From Setaria digitata (Eukaryota; Nematoda; Chromadorea; Rhabditida; Setariidae): a stretch of 64,000 bases of DNA. Location: the NCBI GenBank assembly GCA_003640385.1, contig RCAB01000102.1:1-64000 (forward strand), in the 5' to 3' direction. Shown here in pieces: positions 51,701 through 64,000 of the stretch (position 1 is the stretch's first letter; each line of letters begins with the position of its first letter). The notes beneath the pieces are model-generated. The model saw nothing but the letters and a program-made list of their open reading frames with translations, was not told the origin of the DNA and made no database searches. A program made the translations under genes and the position numbers.

Positions 51701-54408
51701 CAATTTTGCGATGGTAAATCTTGAATCGAAAAAATAAAAAGGAAACTTAGTGATTCCATCTAGAATAATACGAAGCTTAATTTAGCTTATTGGATAACAT
51801 TAGAACCTTTAACGAGAACTATTCTTCAATTTCTACTTCTTTTAGCAAACACAGCTATCATTTCAGAACAAAAAAGTGAAAATCAGAATTTAGAGTGGAA
51901 CACGGCAGATCATATCTTCCGGGTGGCCTTAAAAAAGATAAATTATGATATTACTTAAAATGTTGAGGAAATTTAGCTAGCACCAGTGAATTTTGATCTT
52001 CATATATGATTCTGCAGAAAAGTTTCAAAAATGCAATAGAAACACTATCTATACCTGTGCTTCTTGTTGCAAGCAGTTTGCAAACATCAATTCCGAATGC
52101 AATCGAGAATGAATGTTTTTGTCTTACCATCACAAAATGAAAACAGAACTTTTGTTTTTCTTCCTCAATGAATGAAATATTAAACGATAAATGAAATTTA
52201 AACGGTTAAATAAAATATTTTAATTGGCCGTATGAATCCTTTGACTGGGAAAACATTCGGAAAAGTTGAAAACGGCTTATTTCATTGTCACTAGTGAAAT
52301 ATTTGCCTTTGTTTTCTTTTGTAATATGGATGATTCAACAAAGAGAGCCAAACTTATTATGCAAACATTTCGTTCTAGATGAAAGTATCTCGCGGCATTA
52401 TGAGCTATATATTGCTTCTTCTCCTTCCTCAAATAAAAAAAAAGGAAGAGTAAAAATGACTGTGAACGGAAAAGATCTGGAAAATGCATCGTTGTACGAC
52501 AATATGAAAGCGTTTCAATGGGACAATTAAATGCTTCCAAATGAATCTTACAAAGGTGTGTAAGGCAGTGAAGCAAAAGGAACAAGTCCTGTTTTGTAAG
52601 ACAGGTAAGCAAAAAGAACAAGTCTTATTTTATAAGGTAGCATGGCCGATTAATAAGGGAAGAACTAATAATAGTACAGAGGAGATGGATGCAATGATTC
52701 GTCACAGAATCGTCCCTCTGTTTATATTCGGAGTTGAGCCAAACCGGCTTCACATTTTGGTATCTAATTCTGTGCGTAGCTATCAATCATAACTTTTTGT
52801 TCAATAACAGAAATGGGCATCTATCCAACCATCAATCCTGTTGTCGCTGTATCGGATGATCAATTAGAAATTTCAGAGCAATTATATTTCCAATGAAGAA
52901 AGGAGAAGACATTCTGTGTACAACAAATCCCTTCCACATATCCAGAAGCATTTTGGCATCAGACATCAGCTTCTGATAGCTGAATAACAAACGACAATTT
53001 ATTTTCAACTTTGATGAGCTGAATTGAATGTATACTAGCAGCTGAATTCGGCTGACAAGGAGACATTTTGATAGATGAGAAGAATCTGTAGCACACACTA
53101 ATCTTTTTGAAATAATATTCTAAAACATTTGCAACACACTTCAATGTGAATTGAAATTGAAGTGAAAGTGAGAGTACTGAAGAAAAAACAACAAGAATAC
53201 GAATGATTTCCATATCCTCTCCTCTTGCTTCTTAAAAAGGGTAGATAAAGATGATCCTGATGTAGATGCATTCGGAAGATACTGGCTACCAGAAAATGCA
53301 TTTTAATTTTCCTTTCACAGTCTTTGCGTATGTTGGATTTAGAATTTATTATCCCCAGTACTTTTTTATTCAGTTTAAGCAAATTTAATTAAATTTCGAA
53401 CTTTTTTCAGCTTCGACAAAAAACATCGACTAAGCCAATCAAGCCAATGAGTACAAGCATTATTTCCTTTTGCAACATTAGGCACAGAAATAACAACACT
53501 CTGTTGGAAAAGAAAAAAATATCAATTTACTTATATCAGTCAGGGCACTTAATCGTTGAAAGTAATATTGTAATCATAAGTAATTCATTTCTACTCAATC
53601 AATAATTAGTGAATTGCAGTTGTTAATGATACGTGAAGAATGCAAACCACAATAGTTGCGTAATAATTAGCGTAGTTTCCTTCGGATCAGCAATAAGAGA
53701 TAGCGAAGGAAAAGGCACATTTAATGTGATTAGCATAAAAACGTCTACGATGCAAAAATGACGTTGACGTCGTCTCTGTTCTTTTTGCAGTAACATTAAG
53801 CTGATCTCTTGCATAAATCATTTTCATTGGAACACTAACTGCAAAAAGTTTTCTTCAGCAATAGTAAAACAAAATCAGCGAGCATAAGTTGAGCCATTTT
53901 TCTATATCGCTTCAAATGCTTTTCATTCAATTTGCAAATGATTACTCAATTTCGAAACTTTTGGCTAGCTACTTCGGTGAACGATTCGGCAAAAAGTGAC
54001 GTGAACCAACGATGACTCGTAAAAATGAAATGAGTGGTGAAAATTTCAGTGTTTATTACTGGTCGTAACTTCCCACTCTATCATCATAATCATCGACACT
54101 ACCTGATTCAGCTAAAAGATACTCCTGCACTTCAAACTTTCTTCTTTCGTTTACTACCCATTACGTAATAATGCTGCTCTTTTTTGCGAAAATTTTGTTC
54201 ATTATATTTCTGTTTTTCTTAATACACCGTTCATTTGTTGATTCGCTCCTTCTCTCCCTCTTCCTTCCTCCTTCCTTATGGTGACAGATTCTTTCTTTTT
54301 TAAAGTTTGAAAAAAAAACTCGTTGAAAATGAGGGTCTTCTCTTTTGTTATTCCTTTTATTTCCGGTGGAATAAAAAGCGTCAGATTTTCGCTTTTCACG
54401 AAAAAAAG
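48711..54408. other. Intergenic DNA, no supported gene
   Basis: Several isolated ORFs (49613-49810, 50414-50773, 51276-51628 and 52541-52792 on plus; others on minus) lack domains and mutually consistent splice sites. The segment 49719-49786 has a good acceptor (GACTTCGCAG), an ATG and a GTTGGT donor and could be a first exon, but no partner was found. Confidence 0.4.
52571..52642 (+). repeat. 36-nt imperfect tandem duplication
   Basis: Two adjacent 36-nt units (52571-52606, 52607-52642) beginning AAGCAAAA-GAACAAGTC differ at several bases. They keep an open frame, giving a repeated K-Q-K-E-Q-V-L-F motif, but no gene is supported around them. Confidence 0.7.
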
Positions 54409-54541
54409 TTTTTCTCATTTACGCTTCATTTTAACGAACCACAAACTGTTTGGATAGCGCAAATGGCAACAGATCGATGATACCGAAGTGATGAAGTGTG
54501 GAAGTGGAATCTGCAACTTGATGAAGCGTAAATGAGAAAAA
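54409..54541. repeat. Perfect 21-bp inverted repeat with 91-nt loop
   Basis: Arms at 54409-54429 and 54521-54541 are exact reverse complements, with core TTTCTCATTTACGCTTCAT. No open frame crosses it convincingly. It could be a small foldback element or a structured RNA. Confidence 0.7.
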
Positions 54542-57500
54542 GCGCAGGACAAATTGAAAGGAATCTCATGACGCTTGTGTCAAGGAAAAAAGAAAATTAA
54601 GAATGAAATGAAAGCCATAGTTAAGGGTATTCTTTTTCTTATGATGGATGCAATCTGCTGGTTAAGCATCACCCAAGCCAACATTCATTTGTCATGATTG
54701 TAAGAAAGAAATGGCGCAGAATGAAGCCTAGTACTGAGATATAAGTCTTCCAAAGAGCTTACTTAAGTACAAAAAAGTAAATGAGTAATAATAGAATTTG
54801 GTACTGGTAGACATTGGCTTCAGATGTCTATTTCATTTGGAACAAATATGCTTGTTTGAATCATGAAAAAAAAAATTTGTCTTCCTGGAAAATCTATCAA
54901 AATAGAAAAAATTTTGAAACTCATATCCTTGAATAATTCTATTTTCCTCCTCCTACTATCCATTCCTTGATGACAACATGACAACCTCATTCAGGCTCAT
55001 TTTGTTCTCATAATTCTCTGTGAAGAAACTTGAAATTAGAAGAAATGATTGATGAAATAAAATGTCTTATATAATCGTTCACGCATTCTACTTCTAAGAT
55101 ATGTCTTCATTGCTTTCGTTTTCGAAGAAACTCATGTCTCTGATACAAATAGATAAGAAGTGCAATATAAGAGAGATGAAGCTTAAGTTGAAAATGCTCA
55201 TCAAATGCATTATTGTCCACTTCTCACAGCACCACTGGCCTGTCACCGAAAACAAAAAGATTTTAAAGCAAACCACTCTTTGCTTGGCATTCCATCCTTT
55301 GCTTGGCCATTCAACTTTCTGAACATTTCCTGTCCTCTTCCCAATTTCAATCTCTTCAACGCTTCGCCTCCTGTCCGGAACAAAAGAAAAAATAATGCAT
55401 TTATATGGATGAGATGGAATGTGTCGGATCGGATGGATAAAATGAATACATTCATGCTGAGACGCTATTTTCCCTGGATTTTTATTTCATTTTTCCGCAA
55501 GCTTCGCTGTTTACGAAAATAAGGTATCAAAAATTAATAAGAGGAAAGGTCTACTTGATAGAGACGATGCTCTCGAGTCTTGACTAGATCTCCCAGTAAT
55601 ACACTGCTACTGTAGTAAACAGATAATGATGAGGACGTGGTAGTCTTTTTGAAATAATTGACAACTTGGCAAGCAAATGGTTTGGTTTGTCGATTAAAAA
55701 TCCTCACAAGCTGATGTCATCATTTCAAACACATCTTCAGGATTTCGAAAATTTATGAAAATTTATCTCACTTCAGGAAAGATCTCTTCAGCCCTCATTC
55801 CTTTACTGTTTCTAAAAAGAACTGCTTGAAAAGAAAAAAATCACAGCAGTCATTTTCTGATATTGGTTTTAATCTCAAATGACAATATTTTACTAAAATA
55901 TTCCAACAGCAAAACTAAATTAGTCGTTCACTTTTTTCTCATATATTTCCAGTACACCTTCATGTTATTCATTACAAGTTTAATTTACTGCATTTAGTTT
56001 GCAAAGTAAACCTGCAAGTGTATCTGAACAATTTCTCGTCAAAATTAAACCAAATTAAAATTCGATGCATTTAAACCATGGAATAAATAACTTCAAATGA
56101 ATCTTGCCACTAAAATGAGTAATCTAAAATGAACTTATATAGCTCTAATTCTCAAAATTTTTCAAATAAATCATCGATTTGATTATAACTTCAGTTAAAA
56201 TTGAATTATTCATATAAACAAGGAAAACATTAAACAAAGTGAAGAGGGATTTATTGGTAAATTTTAGGTAGTAAACATTCTTAGTTTGAACTTGACTCCA
56301 TTTTGTCACTAATGATATTCTCGGTTTGTTTGCTATTTTAGCATAAAGTAAGGCAATTTATATTAATTTATTAACCATATGTACAAAATCTTAGCTATAC
56401 ACTTAGCTAATCATTTCCGTTCCTAGCTAAATCTGAGATAATTGAGACATTTCCTAAAGATATTGTTCAAACTCATTTGTAGACAAGTTATACTCAAATC
56501 AATGCTGCTATTATATGGTTAAATAAAAGTCTTTCAAAGTGCAAATACCTGAGAATGGCAACTGAAGGAAAGATTTAGCTATGATGATGTCATTCAGTGG
56601 TAGGAAAGGCAAAGATTTGTTAAAAAGATGAAAAAAACTTTTCGGTGCTGAAATTTGCATTCTTGACTAATAGTTCGTGATAAAAGTTATTCTGTGACAG
56701 ACGGAAAGTACCTTACAACTTCTTTATCACTAATCTTTCCAACTTTACTTATTATTCGCAGTTCAAAACAGAGTAGGAAATGAAAATTTACAATGGATCA
56801 GCTGTAAAATATTTGCTTACCAAACATTTCCTTTGGAAAATTTACTGGCCAAAAACCTCAATTTTATTTTATATTGCGTTCGCCGGTCAAAACAAAAGTT
56901 TTCTTCATCGATCTTCGCTGGCAAACAAACATCCGCCACTACAGTGGGTGTATGTGTATGTGTTCTTTACATTTTTAAAATAAAAAAGCTGCTAGCTTTT
57001 ATGTCTCCTTCCCTTCAGCTTTAGAGCTGCTGTCATTTCGGCGTATTTGAGACGAATGGTCTCTTCGGGCCTTCCGTCACAACAAGCATTAATTAGCCAA
57101 CAGAAGTGCAATATTCAACCTGTAATGAATAGATGGGAAATTTGTGAAAGGCTAAACTGAAAGATTATAATGACAACACACAAATTGTTTTCAGTCGCGC
57201 ATTTTTTGCAGTTGCACTTTACGTGTTCAAAAATGAATGGCTGATTTGAATAGAATAGTTATTAAGTAAAACTGAGGTTGTTTATAGGGAGTGGAATTTA
57301 GTGGAAAGTGAGATAAATGTTTCGTCACTCGAGAAAAGCAACTCTCGATATAATGTTTCGCCGATGTTTACGTCAACCACTTTAGTGAACTTGAAAAAAG
57401 AGTATATACAGAGCATAAAAATTTACAAAAAAAAAGTTTGTATTTATTGAGTGCATCCCGAAAAGTTTAAAAAAAAATTAACAAACACCTTCAATGAATT

Positions 57501-59109
57501 CCGTAAAATTGTTGCCAAATTCACTGCTCTCAAATTCAAATGAATGCAAATAAAATTTTCTATAATCAGAAATAAATTGAAGAGAAGATTTCAGACATTT
57601 TCTTAGCTTACATTTTAAGTTAACTCATCAAGCATGTTTTTTCCTTAGTCTCTTCCATCATTTATTATCGAATTTTCTGCAAATGTGCAAATTTTCAAGT
57701 TTTATTATCCAAATTCAATCCGCAGCTACTTCGCCCATAGAATTCGTGTAATTAAAATCTTTTAAGATCAAATGAAATCTGTAATGGTTGAGAATTTGAG
57801 TTTTTTTCATTTACTTTTCAAATTAATTTTTTTTTTTTAATCACGTAAAATGCAAAAACAAATTATAATTGCTCAAAAGAAATTCATTATGGGAAAAATC
57901 AACAACTACGTGAAATCCTCGATCTGCGTCTGCTATAAAATAATTAATGTAACATGCAATAGATCTAACTTAGCTAAATTTTATATGTCGAAATTTTTGT
58001 TTGAAATACGAAAATGTTCTTTTGCTTTTATTCTTCAAAAATCATACTGAACTTGGATATTTTTGGACACAAGAAGGAAAGGGAATGAATTTATAAGAAT
58101 ATGTACAGTTCAGTTTTCATTATTTTACATTTTCAGCAGCAGCTATTCCGCTTATTTTTATTTATTGACTTAATTATAAAATTAGATTTGCTTTATATTA
58201 TTTTCGAGTTGATATCATTCTATATATCGTCATGTTTTATCGAATCTCGTGTTGCGTACTGCAGGCTAGCAGTTTCATTAGCGCAGTAGATACGGGCAAT
58301 TACATCCAAATGTCCTAAGTACCCTTGTATCCTTCCAGAAGTTATCAGTTTCGAATCAGATCAAATTCCATCTTCCTTTCTTGGAAAGAAGACTTGCTGA
58401 AGTAGTCTCAAGAAATACTAGCAAAATCTCAAAATTATCATGCAGCATGCACAGCAACTGTTGTCATGTTGGTACTACTGTTCTGGCCAGATTATATTTG
58501 CCGTGAACTAACAGATGTCGAACTTAAGGAAGCTTACAACAGCGATGAACAATGTGAGCAAGAATCACACGTTTGTTTCACGTTTTAATTTCAACGTCTT
58601 CGTTGAATTTTGTTCTTTTTGTCTGTAACAACTGATTTCTCGTCCACATGGATGACGCATTCACACTTCGCCGAAAAAGTATCGATGCTCATTTTTCCCC
58701 GATAGAATTCACGAAAACAGTTAAACGATGAAGCTTGGAGAGAGTAATGGTCTAGGAACAGAGTAATAAAGTCACATCGAAAACAGTGATTCCATTGAAA
58801 GCTGTTGAAATCCTGATGAATAATTAATTACAGGATCATCTGAAATTGGTTAAAAATGACACAGTTGTCGAGATGCTGCAACGATCTGACAATTCAGCAG
58901 ATAATATCAGCTGGCTAAACATTCGGTTGTTTTTGAACTAAATTTTTCCAACAATGAATGAGACTTGAAAAGCTGAAACAGAAGGAAGTCTGTTATTTTT
59001 CAGCTCTTATAGCAGTGAAAATTGAAATTCTAAACATGTTACAAATTTTCTGTGTTTTTTACTAAATTCTATAACATACTAAAAATGGCTGGTAAATTAT
59101 ACATTTAAC
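54542..59109. other. Intergenic DNA, no supported gene
   Basis: AT-rich. Overlapping opposed ORFs at 55094-55522 and small plus ORFs at 56780-57024 and 57850-58289 have no domain support. It presumably includes the promoter of the candidate plus-strand gene starting at 59110. Confidence 0.4.
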
Positions 59110-60135
59110 ATGATTACTACTATCAAAAATCCAGAATCATCAATATTTGTGCAGTGCTCGGATTCCGTGAACGATTCGATGCCGCAAATGGACAGTTTTG
59201 ATTCGGTAAACTTTGAAGGATCATTTCAAAGGAAATAACAACTTACTCGATCACACTAAGCAAGAAATCATCGTTTTTTTTTATCGAAATAGCTCTTTTG
59301 AGAATTACAACTTGATCTCTTGATCAGAGACATGCTACTACTTCAAGAGCAAGAAATATGTCTAAGCTTCGCCTTATTTCATGTCAAAAACTAGACGCCA
59401 TTGCAGCACATCTATTAACTCCAATTGTTGGGGTTATCGTAAGCGTATTTTTCTGTGGGCTCATATTTTCGAATTAATAACAGATAAAAAAGTTCAGGTT
59501 TTGTGTGGGCTTGTCTGTTGGCTTATTATTTTTTATTGTAAGTTTTCGCACAAGTTATTATTTTCACTGTCAGCAATGTCACTATAATAGTTAAGCCACA
59601 TATTTCCTGCGGACAAAAAGAGGTTATTCATCATGTAAAGTAAACCTAAAAGAACGAATTTTTTTCAATGTAAATATTAATCTAAGCATTGTTCTTCGTT
59701 CATTCTTCCACTTCTAGCATTAACGATAATCGATTTCAACTGGAAAGGCACGAATGAAATTACGAAATTTAGGCTTAGATTTTCCACTTAAATTGAAAAT
59801 TTGCAAATACGTTGCGTAGTTTTCAGTTTCTATCAAAACCAGTGAACTGCTTCTAGCTGATTGTCATCAAAATGTGTATTCAAAATTCACTTTCTGAATT
59901 TAAAATTTTAAAATAAAGAACTATGCAATGTATTCCCGTGGCTAAAGCAATGCTCTTTTAATCCCAAGTTTTGACTAGGGTTGCAAAAAACTTGTTAGCT
60001 TGACTATAATTTTATTCTAAGTGCCTTTTTCAGGTTGTAGTTAAATTTGACAAGCCGCTGACATTAACAGTTGTGGGCTTTCCAACCGATTACACATTCG
60101 TCGACGAGAATATGTCGCCTTACCCAATTGAATAA
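59110..60135 (+). CDS. Candidate small single-pass membrane protein
   Basis: Not recognised. Exon-like segments: 59110-59205 (ATG, polar and acidic, donor GTAAAC), 59367-59438 (after CTAAG, ends at GTAAGC), 59498-59537 (after GTTCAG, donor GTAAGT). The second and third join in phase to make one membrane span (LLTPIVGVI then VLCGLVCWLIIFY). The next in-phase segment is 59718-59791, with stop, giving 93 residues; 59574-59587 would give a shorter end. A further convincing terminal exon, 60034-60135 (after TTTTTCAG, TAA at 60133), reads TVVGFPTDYTFVDENMSP in phase 0 and fits exon 2 directly but not exon 3. Alternative 3' ends or a missed exon are likely. Convergent with the trypsin-like gene downstream. 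Confidence 0.4.
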
Positions 60136-61890
60136 GACACGATGAATAGCATTGTTTGTTCCATATGATCAATCAATTTTTCGAAATTAAACCTGTTCTT
60201 TTTTTTCAAAAAAAATGTGAAAATTCTTTTGAAAATGCAATAAACAGTTATGAGCTATTTTCATTTCCTCTAATGCTAACCAATTTTTAATTTGTCGTTC
60301 GTTTTACTTCAATCATCTCGACTACAACGCAGTCCTAACACAACTGAAATGGTAACTCATAAGACAGTTCCAAATAAGAAGTAGGGCAGTGCGAAGCAAT
60401 TACAACTGGATAAACCGGTCAAATAGAAATTGTTTAATTAAGGTGAAATTGATTACTAAGCAGCTGAAATTAAGAACTTGTTACTTTGACTTTCACTTCC
60501 TTATCGGTTAGCATTTAGTTTGCCGATGGCTATTTAGGATGAACGGCATGAAATCGAACAAATCCTAAATTCAGAATTCGAAATTTTCCTCAGAAATCAT
60601 AAGTACGCAAAAAACTGAGGACGCTCTCATCATGTCATCTGTACTGACAGGTCAAGAAGTCGGAACGGTGATCGTGTGAGCTGCGAACTAGGATTGCTTG
60701 TTGATTCCAAAAGTAAAATGTTTTCCAGTCTTCAAATTGGATGTGAATACTATCAAGTAGTATGGCACAAATAGTTTTAATTCTATGCATTTTAATTTAG
60801 TGTTTCTCAAAAAAAGAGTGGATCTTTTTAGAGTGAAAGTATCGCTGTATTAAAAATTGAATTTATTTTCCCCAGTCGTTGAAGTAAAATTTGTCAAGCT
60901 TGCATTATACTAAGATTTTAAATTCGTTAAAAATTAAATAATTGCGAATTCGCAACAGCAATAAAGAAAAGTAGCAGCGAATAATACATTCGTTGAAATT
61001 TACACAGCGCCAAATCATTCATTTCCTGAGTCACAAATTTTTTCGCTTTGAACAATTCAATAGTATCAATATCAACTATAAATAAATTTTCCCACTGAAA
61101 ATTTTTTATTTTTTTTTTTAAAATTTGACCTGTCGACGATAGAAATGATATATATTTGTTTTTACGAGGCTGAATTACAATTCTTTGAAACTTCCCAATT
61201 GAAAATTACGAGATTTTCTTCTCCCCATCCTATGATTTAAACTTAGTTCTTTTCTAATCTTTCTTGTTCAGCTTTGTAAGATCATAGACTATAGATACTT
61301 GAAGGTAGAAAGGATTAAATTTTAGCACTTGCGTTCAGCAAAAATTTGAGGGAATCCAAAGAAATATAACCGCCTTAGGCACCGGTAGGTTTAACAATTC
61401 AGATATATTATCAGCGATATTTACCAAAATAAATGAAAGTATTAATACTCAAAAAATGCTTTAAAATTTGCTACTTTGCTGGAAGTGATAGAAAACCTGT
61501 ACTTCTCGATGTCTTGAAATTATCTCATTTAAGACCTCAAACTGAGGATGATATTTTGTTAGCAAAAAGCGGATTAGGATTGAAAATTTCGTTTCAGCTA
61601 ATCTAATTAAACTTTTAGATGAGACGTCAAGCCATTTCATATGTAGTTCGAGGAACTTATTTCAATCAATCATATCGGTTCTCGAACTGGCAGATATTTC
61701 TCAACAAAAGACATTTGTTAGTTTTAGATTCTTTCTGACTAATATTGAAAAGTTTGTCATTATTTTCTACCTTGTTCATCCAAATGGTCAATCAATTTAA
61801 AAAAAAAAAGGAGGGAACAGCGTATGTTCCATTAAAAGTAGTATAGGGCCATTATCACGTTTATTGTTTCCGTCAAAAATCCCGATCAAT
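60136..61890. other. Convergent intergenic region
   Basis: 1.75 kb between the candidate plus-strand gene and the stop codon of the minus-strand trypsin-like gene. It holds the 3' ends of both and shows only AT-rich DNA with short poly-T/A runs. Confidence 0.5.
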
Positions 61891-63572
61891 TTAACGATAC
61901 GGAGATGACATACCGTTACCGAGAGTGCCATTTCCTGCCTTATGTTCGAGAAAGATTACTTCTTCTGGATGCTTCCAATATTCTTTCTCTCTGAACTCAT
62001 TGTATATGCAAAGACCAATGTAGTAGCAGAAGAAATCGTGAAACTCACTGAGCTGTGTTGCAAACATGAATTTTGTCTGCAAGTAATTTCTCGTTCAGAA
62101 AATTCTGAAAGTAATGGGAACTACTGTTAAGGTAAGAAGGAAAATGGTACTACTCTTGCGGAGGTGAGTAAACTCCGACCATTGCGGGTATATAGTCAGG
62201 ACTTAAAGTGGAGCTTTGTGGAGAAAAAAAAAAACATGCTGAATAGGAAAAGTCTTAATCAATTCAAATTTTATCAAGAATTTAATCCTCTCAATACAGT
62301 CGATGGCAAACAAAGTTTAACATAACATTTTAATGGTAACAAAAAGACGGAACAAGGGCAAGGAATTTCAACGATAACTTACATATGCTCTTCCGATATC
62401 TTGCCGAACGGAGAGAATACCCATTAATACTGGAAGTTTGTGTAACCTCTTTATAACTGCAGCACCACCATCACCCTGTAAATTTTTTTACATCTCTACA
62501 GGTATGTGATCTAGAATTTAATGTCATAATTTTAACTAATTTTTTAAAGCAATATAAATGAAGTCATTTTTTCGGATATCAAAATATTTCAATTATATTA
62601 AGATACTCATCTACATTTTCGACATAATCATCGATTGAATCTTTATTAAAATTTAGCACGCGTATCTAAAAAATATGAAATATTTTGTTGCAAATTTTTG
62701 AAAAGAAACTTTCCAAACCTCAGCAGTAGATTGTTCACCTTCAATTATCATAAGTCGTGAACAAGCTTGCTGTGGGATGCTTGCTGGACACATATCGATG
62801 TAAACGTTATTTTCCAAGATAAGATTCAGTTTAACGTTAATTGGGTTACCAGCCTGCTGATATAATAAGTTTTCTAAACTATTTTTCTCGATATTATTAT
62901 GCTAATAACGCATTATTGTTGCTTGTGGTATTGTAGTGAAGGATATCATGTCGAAAAAAGTTATATCAAATTTTCTCAATGCAACTTCTATTCTATTGTT
63001 TCAATATGCAACCAAAAGATATTTCTATTGTTGGTTTCCAATTTGTGATTTTTTTTTACTTATGTGATTTATAAGTACTTTTCAAATTCGTTTCTAAGTT
63101 TTTACATTAATTTGCAGGTAATTTGAATATAATCTAAATTTATAAGTAACTCAGAAATCTAAATGCATTAATCCATGAGCATGTAAAGCGAGATTACTGA
63201 GAATTTGCATTGATTTTTAAAAAAATTTATAGAATTTCATAAGTGGAATTGTAATTTTAATAAAATATTATTTTAGAAATTCCGCACAGTGTACTTCACT
63301 TCTTACATGTCTTCTACATATGTGACATGAATTTGAAATTTATAAGGCACACAGAAGGGAGATAGCGTACTTCTACGACCGTATGAAGCAATGATGTGAA
63401 CAGCTCCATCATTCCCGATTACCGTATCCGGTATGCATGCCCAATTGAAGCTCACTTCGTCACCATATTCGTCATTAATTTTTGCATTTAATTCTTGTGC
63501 TAATTCATCCAAAGGTTCAACTTCGAAAATTGCTATATCCGAAAATGGCATGTAGAAAGGAACGCCACGAAT
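61891..63572 (-). CDS. Trypsin-like (DUF316-type) protein lacking catalytic Ser, partial
   Basis: C-terminal part of a secreted S1-like protein of the kind expanded in nematodes. Exons: 63572-63318 (or to 63307), 62853-62719, 62665-62615, 62475-62383, 62076-61891 (TAA). Visible landmarks: the aspartate of the triad in SDIAIFEV, paired-cysteine region DMCPAS...QQACSRL, the segment aligned with GDSGGP reading GDGGAAV, and a terminal FFCYYIGLC motif typical of the family. The serine nucleophile is replaced by Gly, so proteolysis is not expected. The histidine exon lies upstream beyond the readable part or off the right edge. The first and third donors are uncertain: strong GT sites there break the phase and weaker ones (GTAGAA, GTAGAT) keep it. 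A pseudogene is possible, but the frame is open and spliced normally at the 3' end. Confidence 0.75.
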
Positions 63573-64000
63573 CTGTAATTTAATTTTAGCCAAGTTTAGC
63601 TGAATTTTTATTTGCTTCACAACTTCTACTTCTCTCTTGATTAATAAATTACAACCTCAATTAAATTTTCGTAGAATTCCTAACACAACCGTGAAGAAAT
63701 GAAATACATTGTTAGAAGGAAAAAATTTTGACCATCAACCTATCAAATTTTTGTAAAGCTAATCGAATATATTTCTGCTGAATATTATTACAGACTGACT
63801 AGTAATATAGAGACAATTTTCACAACAAGCTAGAAATCCGATAATTTTGGGATGAGCAATGAAGCTATTCCGGAATATTCTTCTGGCTTCACGGCTTCCC
63901 AAGAGTACCTGACACTATTTGAATCAATTGAGAACTTAGGCTTGAACACTGATTTAATCCTGAATAACTAATGTAAATTTTGGTAATTTAGGAAGAACTG
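63573..64000. other. Upstream of partial trypsin-like gene; unresolved open frames
   Basis: 63573-63852 appears to be intron sequence with an AATTACAG acceptor at its left end. At 63853-63972 a 39-codon plus-strand ORF starting MSNEAIP and an overlapping minus-strand frame of similar length are both open. I cannot decide whether either is an exon. Confidence 0.3.

Noticed and set aside
54161..54418. Lysine/arginine-rich minus-strand ORFs in two frames
   Set aside because: Two frames are open at once over an A/G-rich tract, which is a composition effect, and one inverted-repeat arm overlaps it.
62153..62210. Alternative terminal exon of the trypsin-like gene (STLSPDYIP)
   Set aside because: It is out of phase with the preceding exon, whereas 62076-61891 is in phase and carries the family C-terminal motif.

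Overview
This window is nuclear DNA of an animal, most likely a parasitic nematode (clade III / filarial-like is my best guess, not proven). It is AT-rich, roughly one third G+C by eye. Its genes are cut into many 50-290 nt exons by GT-AG and a few GC-AG introns. The gene families fit a worm: an N-terminal hemicentin (HIM-4 type), an insulin receptor substrate (IST-1 type), a single-domain tyrosine phosphatase, and a nematode-expanded trypsin-like (DUF316-type) protein. I read no rRNA, tRNA, CRISPR array, complete transposon or viral gene. Exon models were built by hand from reading frame, splice sites and phase.

Layout. 223-22499 (minus): N-terminal 34 exons of a hemicentin gene that runs off the left edge; 1658 codons are read here with every junction in phase. 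3404-6165 (plus): a candidate four-pass membrane protein gene nested inside a 6.7 kb hemicentin intron. 26060-27414 (minus): a small single-pass membrane protein of unknown role. 28705-31002 (minus): a protein tyrosine phosphatase with all catalytic motifs. 31162-42818 (minus): an insulin receptor substrate of 1068 codons (PH, PTB and a long tail with tyrosine motifs). It ends only 159 nt upstream of the phosphatase start codon. 42819-59109: about 16 kb of mostly non-coding DNA with simple repeats, an inverted repeat, a G-rich tract and one candidate 5' exon. 59110-60135 (plus): a candidate small membrane protein gene. 61891 to beyond 63572 (minus): the C-terminal part of a trypsin-like protein whose catalytic serine position is glycine.

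How the genes may work together. The phosphatase lies immediately downstream of the insulin receptor substrate on the same strand, with a polyadenylation signal and an AG acceptor in the short gap. This is the arrangement expected of a nematode operon, and it would pair an adaptor carrying tyrosine phosphorylation sites with an enzyme that removes such phosphates. The link is inference. Hemicentin is an extracellular matrix protein and has no evident functional tie to that pair.

Three isolated n characters (13921, 34711, 43720) are each flanked by near-identical 54-107 nt copies, so they look like contig joins and not real duplications.
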